Part shown: positions 6,728 through 14,418 of the stretch, in pieces
Numbering within the stretch: position 1 is the first letter of the stretch
Layout: each line of letters starts with the position of its first letter
Origin: Hyphomonadaceae bacterium UBA2389
Lineage (GTDB): Bacteria; Pseudomonadota; Alphaproteobacteria; Caulobacterales; Aquidulcibacteraceae
Assembly (NCBI GenBank): GCA_002343395.1
Contig: DDSN01000119.1
Span: 17,236 to 41,664 of the forward strand
Length of the DNA stretch: 24,429 nucleotides
Reading direction: 5' to 3'
The notes under the pieces: model-generated
What the model was told of the DNA's origin: nothing
The model's database searches: none
Seen by the model: the letters and a program-made list of their open reading frames with translations, nothing else
Program-made: the position numbers and the translations under genes

Positions 6728-8656
6728 TCAGGCGGCGTCGGTGTGCGCGACCGCGGCTTGCCCGCTGGGCGTGACCGTGAACGCGCCACTGCGGGGCGGC
6801 GTGATCAGCACGTCCGGCAGCCAATCCTTGATTTGGCGCTGCGCGACGCGCGCGAGGTCGGCGCGCTTCATCTTCGTCAACGCTGCAAGCTTTGGCTTGC
6901 GCGCCTTCTCGGAGAGCTTGGCCATCGCCGGCGTGGCGCTAATAGCCTCAATTGTGTAAGCCTTCGGCGCCTTCTCCCAGAATTCAGCCGATGCTTCCCA
7001 ATAGCGGCTCATGTCCAGGTCGAGCACGGAAGCTAGGTCGTCGGCCGTCGCTTGCGTGCGTTCCGCCGAAGGCGATCCGCCATCATGGGTGACGTCCAGC
7101 GCTTCGGCGATGAACAGCGCGAGCAATTGCAAGAGTTTCTCCGGCGGCTCGCTGGCAAGTCGGGCAAGGTCCGCATCGGCGTGTGCTGTGGAAGCGTCGG
7201 CGCGCTCCCGCTCAAAGCGATCGTCGTCCTCGAACCCGACTGGCGCGACCGTAATGGCGAGACCCGGCATATCGGTGCGCGCGGCGCTGCGCCGAATGAG
7301 CGTCATCACGTTGAGGGCAAGCGCGACCTGCGGATTGGCGGAGAGCTCCGCGCGAAGCGCGCGTGTGCGCGCTGAAGTAAGGCGCTCGACCAGAGACCTG
7401 GGCAGTCCAGTGGATTTCTCGCGCTCGCCATCGGCGCGCGGTTCATTCTCGGCATCGCCCTCTACGGCCGTTGTGGCCCTCTGCACCTTGCGGATGGCCT
7501 TGAGGTCGGCCCGTTTGATGAGGCCGCGTGCAATGATCGGATCGCCGTTGCGGTCGATGGTGATGACCGCGCCGGCGTGGGCCAGTTCCGCCTGGTCCCA
7601 GGTCTGAAATGACGCCTGCAGCGCGTCGAGACGCGCCTCGGCCGCATCGCGCGCGGTCCACAGGGCCTCGTTGTCGGCGTCGGTTTCCAGTTCATTGTCC
7701 AGCGACTCGATCTCGGCTTCGAGGTCAGCGACCGCTTGGCTTTCATCCTGCGTGAGAGGACGTGTGCGGGGGCGCACGCGTTCGCTCGCACACCCCTCGA
7801 TCTGGCCGTGGTGCAATTGCGCCTCAACCCAACTCCATCCTTCGCTTGCCAAGCTCTCGCGCATCCCTTCGATGCGTTCCGCCGCCAGGCGCTGCAGAAG
7901 TTCGCCGTCTTCGAGGAACGCGACCTCATCTTCGAACAGGTCGCGGACAACGCGGCCGCCTGCGGCCTCATAGGCGTTCAGTCCGACGAATCGCGCCAGC
8001 CGATCTGTCGCTGGCGCGCGCCCGCCTGAGAGCGCGTTGCGAATACTGGGCGCATGGCTGATGGGCTTCGGGACCTGCTTGAAGAGGCGCTCCTGGGCGC
8101 CGTGGTCGTCGGTCAAACAGAACGCGCGCGCCACATCCAGCGTGAGTTCTCTTTTGCGATAGGCGGCGCGGATCTTCGGCGAGAGGCGTCCCAAAGCCAG
8201 CCGCTGTTCGACGTGACGCACCTGAGCGCCGAAGCGTTCGGCGATGACCTCGACGCTCATGCCCTCATCGGCAAGGCGCGAGAACGCTTCCATCTCGTCC
8301 ATCGCGTTCATCGCCACGCGCTGGACGTTTTCGGCGAGCGATGCTTCGGCGCTAAGCGCGGGTTCGACAATGGTGCAGGCCGCTGCGAAATCGCGCGCGA
8401 GGCGGCCCTGCTTGATGAGGAACCGCAGCGCCGCAAGGCGGCGCGCGCCAGCGACCACGGCGTAGCGGCCATCTTCGATGCGCACGACAGAGAGGTTCTG
8501 CAGCAGGCCGTGCGCGGCGATCGACGCCGCAAGCGCTTCGATATCGGCGCGCTTGTCGGTGCGCCGGACGTTATCGTCATGCACGACGAGCTTGCTGACC
8601 GGGACAAAGTAGGCGCGCTGCGTCTCTCTGGTGGTGTCGAGAATTTCCGTTGTCAT
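6728..8656 (-). CDS. ParB/Spo0J-family partition-like protein
   Basis: This is a 642-residue protein. Its first ~110 residues form a ParB N-terminal domain, with the hallmark segments VVAGARRLAAL near 68-78 and LAENVQR near 110. A helix-turn-helix region with SVEVIAERFGAQVRHVEQRL follows at about 133-152. The C-terminal half is long, acidic and probably coiled (about 310-370), then ends in a region without recognised motifs. Large ParB-like proteins of this type are common on plasmids and conjugative elements, next to ardC, and are linked to maintenance. No parA is in the window, so a partition role is not certain; gene regulation is an alternative. Start 8656 has GGAG 8 bases upstream. Confidence 0.85.
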   Translation of the reverse strand: MTTEILDTTRETQRAYFVPVSKLVVHDDNVRRTDKRADIEALAASIAAHGLLQNLSVVRIEDGRYAVVAGARRLAALRFLIKQGRLARDFAAACTIVEPALSAEASLAENVQRVAMNAMDEMEAFSRLADEGMSVEVIAERFGAQVRHVEQRLALGRLSPKIRAAYRKRELTLDVARAFCLTDDHGAQERLFKQVPKPISHAPSIRNALSGGRAPATDRLARFVGLNAYEAAGGRVVRDLFEDEVAFLEDGELLQRLAAERIEGMRESLASEGWSWVEAQLHHGQIEGCASERVRPRTRPLTQDESQAVADLEAEIESLDNELETDADNEALWTARDAAEARLDALQASFQTWDQAELAHAGAVITIDRNGDPIIARGLIKRADLKAIRKVQRATTAVEGDAENEPRADGEREKSTGLPRSLVERLTSARTRALRAELSANPQVALALNVMTLIRRSAARTDMPGLAITVAPVGFEDDDRFERERADASTAHADADLARLASEPPEKLLQLLALFIAEALDVTHDGGSPSAERTQATADDLASVLDLDMSRYWEASAEFWEKAPKAYTIEAISATPAMAKLSEKARKPKLAALTKMKRADLARVAQRQIKDWLPDVLITPPRSGAFTVTPSGQAAVAHTDAA

Positions 8657-9112
8657 GGGATTGCTCCAGAAGGTGACCGGCGGACGCTTCGGTCAGCCGG
8701 GGCCGCGCGTTGCGACCTCTTTCCTCGTGGCCCGCGCCTGAAGCCGGCCGGGTCGAGGGCTTCAGAGCGGAGCGTCCCTCGACGCGGCCGGCTGCGCGGG
8801 CGATGTGCGTTGGTCGCGGCGCGTGGGCCCGGCATGGCGCGTTGGGGGCTGATCGGCAGCCTCGCCTCAAACTCGGGGGGCTGCGCCAGTTCGTGATCGC
8901 CCAAACGTCTCGGTTCGAGGCGCGGAGGATGGCGGCCTGTCGCCTAATGCCCGCTTGCGGCTCCTTACGAATGGCCGGACAGGGACCGAGAGCTTCCAGT
9001 CTGCAATGATGTTACGGTCGACCGTCCATGGCCCAAAATTGCCGTTCGCATCCAACTCCCCGAGCGGGCGCATCATTGTCAGGCGCTTGCTCACTGCCCC
9101 CACAGATGAGGC
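8657..9112. other. Divergent intergenic region, parB-like / araC-like
   Basis: This 456-bp region lies between the minus-strand parB-like gene and the plus-strand AraC regulator. It holds one long hairpin (8743-8792). The open frames on either strand have low-complexity Arg/Pro-rich products and no family resemblance, so I see no gene. It is also the border between conjugative backbone and cargo. Confidence 0.5.
8743..8792. repeat. 17-bp inverted repeat upstream of parB-like gene
   Basis: 8743-8759 (GCCGGCCGGGTCGAGGG) pairs with 8776-8792 at 16 of 17 positions around a 16-nt loop. It lies about 90-140 bp upstream of the parB-like start. It may be a ParB binding site, an attenuator in the leader or a transcription terminator; there is no T-run on either side. 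Confidence 0.65.
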
Positions 9113-9976
9113 GTGACGGCTCGGTTCAATAACAGCGATGCTGGCGAGTTCGAATTGGTTGACCCTGGCGAAAACTGGCTTGTCGAAGCCCCCGGCGACA
9201 TTGACCGCATAGAAGCTTGCCTCACCGGCGTGGCGTTCGCTCCTCACCGCCACGACACTTATACAATCGGCGTCACGTTGAGCGGGATTCAAAGTTTCAC
9301 TTATCGCGGCGCGGAGAGGTCCTCCTATCCGGGTCAGATGGTGATCCTGCACCCCGACGAACAACACGATGGCCGCGCCGGCGACGGCGGAGCCTTGCGC
9401 TATCGTGCGGCCTACATCGCGCCGGGTGACATTCAAGGCGTGCTGAACGGACAGGCGCTACCGTTCGTTGAAGACGGTGTTTCGATTGACGCCCGCCTGC
9501 ATAGAGCGGCCGCAGCACTGCTGGGAGACTACGAGCGGCCGCTGTCGAAACTTGAGTACCAGGACGCGCTCTACGATTTAGCGTTTGCGTTGCAGGCGGC
9601 GGCGGGCGCCGCCGTCGCCATCAAGCGGGCCAATCGTGAAGCGGCCGCCGGTGCGCGCGATTACATAGAGGCCAATCTCACGAGCGGGTTCTCACTTGAA
9701 GAGTTGGAACGTGCGACGGGCCATTGCCGCTGGCAATTGTCGCGAGATTTTCGAGCCATGTTCGGCACTAGTCCGTACAGATATCTGACCCTGCGGCGAC
9801 TCGACCTTGCGCGACGCATGATGCGCGTCGGCGGCGCAATCGCCGACGTTGCCCAAGATTGCGGTTTTTCGGATCAGAGCCATTTCGGGCGCATGTTCAA
9901 GCAGGCGTATGGGTTGACACCAAAGGCATGGCTTACGGCGGTGCAACGCCCGCACGATCATTCTAGAACGATCTAG
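9113..9976 (+). CDS. AraC-family transcriptional regulator
   Basis: This 287-residue protein has an N-terminal cupin-like sensing domain (about 20-100), with the AFAPHRHDTYTIG segment and a PGQMVILHPDEQHD segment typical of AraC regulators. The C-terminal AraC DNA-binding domain occupies about 180-282; its second helix-turn-helix region reads IADVAQDCGFSDQSHFGRMF and is followed by YGLTPKAW. Start is GTG 9113; the GATGAG six bases before it is a weak ribosome site, and no better in-frame ATG exists. It lies 22 bp upstream of a CPBP protease gene on the same strand, so it probably regulates or is co-transcribed with it. The inducer is unknown. Confidence 0.9.
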   Translation: MTARFNNSDAGEFELVDPGENWLVEAPGDIDRIEACLTGVAFAPHRHDTYTIGVTLSGIQSFTYRGAERSSYPGQMVILHPDEQHDGRAGDGGALRYRAAYIAPGDIQGVLNGQALPFVEDGVSIDARLHRAAAALLGDYERPLSKLEYQDALYDLAFALQAAAGAAVAIKRANREAAAGARDYIEANLTSGFSLEELERATGHCRWQLSRDFRAMFGTSPYRYLTLRRLDLARRMMRVGGAIADVAQDCGFSDQSHFGRMFKQAYGLTPKAWLTAVQRPHDHSRTI

Positions 9977-9998
9977 TTCGCTGCCGCACTAACGCGCG

Positions 9999-10901
9999 AT
10001 GAAACCAACATCGCTGTTCTCACCGGAACTCGCAAAGGGTTGGCTTCCCTGGGGTGCGCTGGCGCCGTTTCTCTTGATTCTGTTTGTGGCCGCGCCGGTG
10101 ATCTTGACCGACGATCCGTTCGAACGTTGGGGCCTCGCAACCGATAAGGGCGATCCGATTGGCCCGTACGGTCTCTATGTATTCCTGCTGATTCCGTTTG
10201 CGATGACCGGTGCGTTGGTTCTCGCATGGGTGCTCTTTATCGAACGCCGTCCGCTCAGAACCATCGGCCTGACGCCGAACGTTGGAGCGGTGTCGTTTTT
10301 GCGCGGACTCGTCATCGGCGGCGCGACCATCGCGGCGGTTGTCGCCGGCATTTGGGCGGTAGGCGGATATCAAGCGGACGGCTTCGCGAGAGCATTCGCC
10401 GCGCCGCGTGAATTGATGAGCATCGGCATCCTGTTGCTATGCTTTGTGGTTCAAGCCAGCGTCGAGGAGATCGTATTTCGCGGTTGGCTGCTTTCCGTGC
10501 TCGCGCGAAAATTCAATGTCGCCATCGCCGTCATGCTGACGTGTCTGGTGTTCACCTTGCTGCACTACGGGCCAAACCAACAATTGCTCGTTATGGCATC
10601 TTCGTTCCTGTTTTCAGCCTTCGCGTGCTGCTGGGCGCTCAAAGCGCGCAACATCTGGGGAGTCATGGGGTGGCACGCAGGCTGGAATTGGTTGCTGGCG
10701 ACGGGCTTCGAACTGCCGGTCACCGGAATTGATGCCGGCGTGTCTGCGCTCGTGGTGAAGCTCGTTCCGCACGGGCCCGACATCGTCACCGGCGGCGCGG
10801 AAGGACCAGAGGGCAGCCTGATTTGTCTGATCTTCTTCGCTGGCGCAATCGCAACGCTTCTCTGGCGTCTACGGAAGCCTGCCAGCCCGCATCCAATCTG
10901 A
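9999..10901 (+). CDS. CPBP-family intramembrane glutamic protease
   Basis: This 300-residue polytopic membrane protein belongs to the CPBP (CAAX protease and bacteriocin-processing, 'Abi') family. The three conserved active-site motifs are visible: EEIVFR at 156-161, FTLLH at 185-189 and HAGWN at 226-230. About seven or eight hydrophobic segments span the chain, starting around residue 17. Family members are inner-membrane peptidases used in bacteriocin self-immunity, peptide maturation or stress signalling; the substrate here is not predictable. It directly follows the AraC regulator. ATG 9999 is the first in-frame start and agrees with the first hydrophobic segment. Confidence 0.88.
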   Translation: MKPTSLFSPELAKGWLPWGALAPFLLILFVAAPVILTDDPFERWGLATDKGDPIGPYGLYVFLLIPFAMTGALVLAWVLFIERRPLRTIGLTPNVGAVSFLRGLVIGGATIAAVVAGIWAVGGYQADGFARAFAAPRELMSIGILLLCFVVQASVEEIVFRGWLLSVLARKFNVAIAVMLTCLVFTLLHYGPNQQLLVMASSFLFSAFACCWALKARNIWGVMGWHAGWNWLLATGFELPVTGIDAGVSALVVKLVPHGPDIVTGGAEGPEGSLICLIFFAGAIATLLWRLRKPASPHPI

Positions 10902-11001
10902 ACGACTTGATTGTAGGGCGACCTCAATAGCCGTGGACACCCGCCGAGGTGGAGTCGCTGCCGTGCCTCCGCATCATGACCAATGTCGCGAGTTGAGCGA
11001 C

Positions 11002-11193
11002 TTAGCCGGTCGTGAAGTATGTCGATGCGGCGTGCGCTTGCCCAAAATTGCCGGCGGGCACGCCAATGACCTCCAGCGCCGCAATGACCCCGCTTGTCAG
11101 GGCAGCACCAAGCGCAGGCCAACCAATGGGCAAAACGCAACACGCAGCAACCGTGCCGAACGATTTGGCGACGAACTGGGCCGAGTGAATCTC
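11002..11193 (-). pseudogene. Short hydrophobic ORF without a start codon
   Basis: The frame reads 63 codons to TAA 11002-11004, beginning near EIHSAQFVAKSFG and containing a hydrophobic, Gly/Ala-rich stretch (WPALGAALTSGVIAALEVIG). It looks protein-like and lies directly behind the membrane protein gene at 11202. No ATG, GTG or TTG occurs between the upstream in-frame stop and the conserved-looking part. It is probably a gene that lost its start. I do not recognise the family. Confidence 0.3.
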
Positions 11194-11201
11194 AACCAGC
11201 G

Positions 11202-11633
11202 CTAGTTGCTGCTAGCCAGCCGCTTGTGACCGAAATAGGCCCAAATCAACACAGCGCTCCACGCCAGCTCCGAAATCATAAACGGAATAAGCGCACGGGT
11301 TGCGTCCCAAATCATCATGACCGCGAGCATCAGCAACGCGAAGAAAAGACGCAGCAGACCATCACAGAGCGCAAGGGTCGCTTGTTCTTTCCAAAATATG
11401 CGCAGCGTGGACCACATGATCGAAAATCCGCCGAGCATGTAGACAAATAGCATGTGAAAAGGCTCGAAGGCTGGGAAACTACCTTGTGCGCCAAACAGCG
11501 TATGTGCAGCATTGATGTTTGTTCGAAGATGCCAATCGGCAAGCACGGGTATCGCCAATATTCCCGCTGCAAAGTAGTCATATACTGCGCTGGCAACCTG
11601 GACTTTTACCAGGGTTTTTGAAGTTTTCTGCAT
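11202..11633 (-). CDS. Small multi-pass membrane protein, unknown function
   Basis: This 143-residue protein has about four hydrophobic segments (roughly 8-30, 52-75, 85-108 and 113-132) and a short basic tail. I do not recognise the family. The start is placed at ATG 11633 (MQKTSKTL), which has GGAG six bases upstream; an in-frame TTG at 11663 is less likely. Its upstream neighbour on the same strand is an amidase remnant, so it is probably transcribed on its own. Its function cannot be inferred. Confidence 0.65.
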   Translation of the reverse strand: MQKTSKTLVKVQVASAVYDYFAAGILAIPVLADWHLRTNINAAHTLFGAQGSFPAFEPFHMLFVYMLGGFSIMWSTLRIFWKEQATLALCDGLLRLFFALLMLAVMMIWDATRALIPFMISELAWSAVLIWAYFGHKRLASSN

Positions 11634-11668
11634 ATCATGCTCCGTTCTGATGGTCAGCTTCAATGATC

Positions 11669-11914
11669 TTACACGAGCTCGGGAGTTGTAGCTGGCGCTC
11701 GCCTAATTGGATCGGCTTGCTCCAGGGAATAGGCGCAACCGAGCAACGCCGCATCGTCGAGACGACGGCCTAGAAGTTCAATGCCAACCGGAACTCCAGA
11801 GTCCGTGAAACCTGCGGGGAGTGACACAGCTGGAAGCCCTGAGCCTGCAGAGGTATGCGCGTTGCTGCCGAGTTGTTCCTCACCAAGATGTGTCGGAAGA
11901 CGCTGCAGGACGGG
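11669..11914 (-). pseudogene. Amidase C-terminal remnant
   Basis: An open frame with no start codon of its own ends at TAA 11669-11671. It contains GLPAVSLPAGFTDSGVPVGI, followed by a segment resembling LLGRRLDDAALL. This is the conserved C-terminal part of amidase-signature enzymes (GatA/AmiE-like, often about 470-500 residues), just after the usual NAHTSxSGLPA segment. An in-frame TAG at 11915-11917 closes the frame upstream, and the catalytic Lys-Ser-Ser region is absent, so about 85% of the gene is lost. The break is just beyond the 3' end of the cytochrome gene. Confidence 0.75.
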
Positions 11915-11937
11915 CTAAATCCCTCCGCCGGAACGCC

Positions 11938-12357
11938 TCACCGTGGCGATGGTTGGGGCGGCGGCGATACACTCCGCAAGAAGGCGACGATCGCGCGCCG
12001 CCGTTCGGTGTCGCGCAATCCAGCGTAGGCCATCCGATTGCCCGGCACGTACGAAGCGGGATCGGCGATCCACGCGTCCAACGCGGCTTCGCTCCATACC
12101 AGGCCCGCGGCGCGCAGCGCCTGCGAATACGGATAGCCTCGCCCGGTCGCGGCCCGAGCGCCAAACACGCCAAAGAGATTGGGACCGGTGCGGTGCGGTT
12201 CGCCCGGCCCCACGGAGTGGCAACTTCGGCACGCGGAGAAATAGGCTCGCCCACGCTCCTCGAGCGACAGTTCCTGTGCGGCCGCCGACGTGAAAGGTAG
12301 GCACGGAATTGTCATCGCCACCACCGCCAGCATCAGTTTGTTCGTCAAGGTGTTCAA
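11938..12357 (-). CDS. Exported monohaem cytochrome c
   Basis: This is a 139-residue class I c-type cytochrome. A Sec signal peptide covers about residues 1-28, with likely cleavage after SAAAQ. The haem-binding CRSCH is at 43-47, and Met109 in GNRMAYAG is the likely sixth ligand. It therefore acts in the periplasm as a small electron carrier. Its ATG overlaps the stop of the flavin amine oxidase gene by 4 bp, which implies translational coupling and a working partnership: the cytochrome probably takes electrons from the flavoenzyme instead of oxygen, as CycN does for NicA2 in nicotine-degrading Pseudomonas. That pairing is inference from context. The C-terminus is proline-rich (SPPPQPSPR). 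Confidence 0.9.
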   Translation of the reverse strand: MNTLTNKLMLAVVAMTIPCLPFTSAAAQELSLEERGRAYFSACRSCHSVGPGEPHRTGPNLFGVFGARAATGRGYPYSQALRAAGLVWSEAALDAWIADPASYVPGNRMAYAGLRDTERRRAIVAFLRSVSPPPQPSPR

Positions 12358-13787
12358 ATATCTCGCTCCAAAAACCGGTCAGCTTCCACGGCCACGCGCA
12401 AGCCTCGTTCGATCGCGCCATCGATGAACCCGCGCCACCCCGTCGCGGTATCGGAGCTTGCGAAAAAGAGCCGGCCTTCCTGAGCGCGATTGGCAGGGAA
12501 GAACCGCGTCATCTGTCCCGGGCGGTAGGTGCACCATGTGCCGAGCGAGTAGGGATCGCCGTTCCAATCGTGACTGACCAGATCAGTCACTTCGACGCCC
12601 GGCATGAAGGCGCGAAGCGCACTCTGCACGGATGCGGGGTTTGTGGAATCCAAGAGTTCGCGGTTCGGTCCAAAGAACACGAGCACCGAGCCGTCAGGTC
12701 CGTTCCGCTCGGTAAAAGCGTTGGTGATCGGAGCGGGATCGGGCGCGAAACACTGCACCATGCCGACATTCTGTCTCAGCGTGGCGTAGCCCTTTACTCC
12801 GACGCCGGCATGTCGCTCCGCCGAATGCATGCGCTTGGCTTCATTCAATGCGGGCGTGAAGGAGACACTGCCGAGAACGTTGAGGGGAACGGTCACAATG
12901 ACACAACGGGCGTGGAAGCGATTTCCGCCTTCTGTTTCCACAATGGCTTGAGAACCGTCCTGCGTCACACTGGAAACCGGGTCGCCAAGCAGCGGGTCAA
13001 TGCGCGCATCAACTCGGATCGCATCAACGAGCGCCGCCGTGCCCTCTTTTAGTTTGTAGCGCGCCACCGCGTCGTTCAGCGTTTCCAGGCTGAAACCGCA
13101 GAGCGCGAAGCCGCGCATCGCTTCCACATATGCCGACCGATCGAGATGGGCGTGGCCGAGCGTTGCAAAATATGCGCTCACGAGGTCGCGCTCAAGACTT
13201 GAGAGATTGAGTTCGCTGAGTCGTTGAGCAAACGACATCTGGTCCCGCCGAGCGACTTCGGCTTGCGCAAATCCAGGTTCATATGGCCTGGGAAATACCT
13301 GGCGCGCGTCGGCGTAAACCTTCGCGAACCCGGACGCCAAGGGGGCCAACAGGCGCTCGAATGAGATTTCGCGAGTGCGTCCCCGGCTTCGGTAATAGAC
13401 GTGCTCAGGGGCTGCCGTGCCCGCCGTCTCCTCAACGGCGAGGTCGTAACGCTGGACTTCGGTCCAGACATTGGGTTGAGCCCAATGAACCCACATGCCG
13501 CCATACTCGGTCACAACGTCGTTGCGCCTGATCGAAAACGTGCGCCCGCCGAGCCTGTCACGCGCCTCTACGAGAATAACCGAGCGACCCGCTCTCTTGA
13601 TCTCGCGTGCTGCGACCAAGCCAGCCATTCCCCCGCCGATCACGACAACATCCACGCGATCTTGGGTGCGAGCGCCCTGAGCGGACGCGCTGCCTGAGAT
13701 GGCCATGGCGCCAGCGGTTAATCCAGCACCGACGAACACCTCACGGCGAGACCTCTTGATCCCCTGGGCGCATTTTGGATTCATCAT
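12354..13787 (-). CDS. Tat-exported flavin monoamine oxidase/dehydrogenase
   Basis: This 477-residue FAD enzyme belongs to the monoamine oxidase family. The N-terminus has a twin-arginine signal (KRSRREVFVGAGL, residues 11-23), so the folded flavoprotein would be exported to the periplasm. The FAD-binding VIGGGMAGLVAAREI is at 49-63, Glu74 ends the second strand and RLGGRT follows at 78-83. A C-terminal FAD segment, GRLFFASSDTATGWRGFIDG, lies near residue 440. Family members oxidise amines to imines or aldehydes. The downstream overlapping cytochrome c gene suggests a dehydrogenase that passes electrons to the respiratory chain. The substrate is unknown; a polyamine or aromatic amine is plausible given the nearby spermidine-dehydrogenase remnant. 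ATG 13784 is an alternative start. Confidence 0.88.
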   Translation of the reverse strand: MMNPKCAQGIKRSRREVFVGAGLTAGAMAISGSASAQGARTQDRVDVVVIGGGMAGLVAAREIKRAGRSVILVEARDRLGGRTFSIRRNDVVTEYGGMWVHWAQPNVWTEVQRYDLAVEETAGTAAPEHVYYRSRGRTREISFERLLAPLASGFAKVYADARQVFPRPYEPGFAQAEVARRDQMSFAQRLSELNLSSLERDLVSAYFATLGHAHLDRSAYVEAMRGFALCGFSLETLNDAVARYKLKEGTAALVDAIRVDARIDPLLGDPVSSVTQDGSQAIVETEGGNRFHARCVIVTVPLNVLGSVSFTPALNEAKRMHSAERHAGVGVKGYATLRQNVGMVQCFAPDPAPITNAFTERNGPDGSVLVFFGPNRELLDSTNPASVQSALRAFMPGVEVTDLVSHDWNGDPYSLGTWCTYRPGQMTRFFPANRAQEGRLFFASSDTATGWRGFIDGAIERGLRVAVEADRFLERDI

Positions 13788-13888
13788 GGCGATCTCTCAC
13801 AGTGTTCAGTAGTGGGTTGCAAACGAGACGTCGAAATGCTGCAGCGTGCGGGTGAAAGGGGCCGATCAGCGGGCGCCCATCAACAAGT
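13788..13888. other. Upstream region of the amine oxidase-cytochrome operon
   Basis: About 100 bp probably carries the promoter of the minus-strand operon, but I found no convincing -35/-10 pair. GAGAG lies about six bases before the start codon of the oxidase. Confidence 0.3.
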
Positions 13889-14409
13889 CTAGGTGCGGTC
13901 AGTGGGTTGGTGCGCGACTACGTCGATCACGCCATGCATTGTGCGATGCGCGGCGTTGCGACCGGATGGATGAGGGGCATGGCGGCGGCGCGGCTCATCT
14001 GGCGGTAGTAAACTGACCGCGCACAGGTCAGCGAAAAATGGATTCTGTTCCGTCCACTCGACCGCCGCATCTAGGTCTGTGGAACGCGCTTCAACAAGGG
14101 AATAGGGGCAAATGGCTCCAAGGTCAGGAGAGCCGGTCGTCCCGACTGCGGGCCTACACAACTTCAATAACGCCACGTGCGTACCTCGCCTCTAAGTGAT
14201 TGCACATCCGGCGGGGTGAGCGTGCCGTCGCCGTCGCGAAAAATGACTCGCACTGATTCCACGAACACGGCGTATGGGCCCAATCTCAATCCCGCCGGTG
14301 AACCCGGTTCTGAGAAGCCGGCGGTCGTTGCGCCCACACGCTTCCAGAGTCGCCAAACCTTGTCGGAGAGCTCAGCACCCGCAACAACCATATGCATGGC
14401 GGTCACCAT
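13889..14409 (-). pseudogene. Two short overlapping ORFs, perhaps a frameshifted small gene
   Basis: Two minus-strand frames lie end to end: 14409-14164 (81 codons) and 14176-13889 (95 codons). The first begins 9 bp after the receptor stop without a clear ribosome site. The second contains SLVEARSTDLDAAVEWTEQN, which resembles the C-terminal part of YCII-like domains, and the first has a matching VRVIFRDGDGTLT-type stretch. A single YCII-like gene broken by a frameshift near 14170 would explain both. The resemblance is weak, and both may be non-coding. Confidence 0.25.
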
Positions 14410-14418
14410 CGAAGCGAC

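Noticed and set aside
8653..8904. Minus-strand frame upstream of the parB-like gene
   Set aside because: Its product is low-complexity Arg/Pro-rich, its end overlaps the parB-like start, and it covers the 8743-8792 hairpin.
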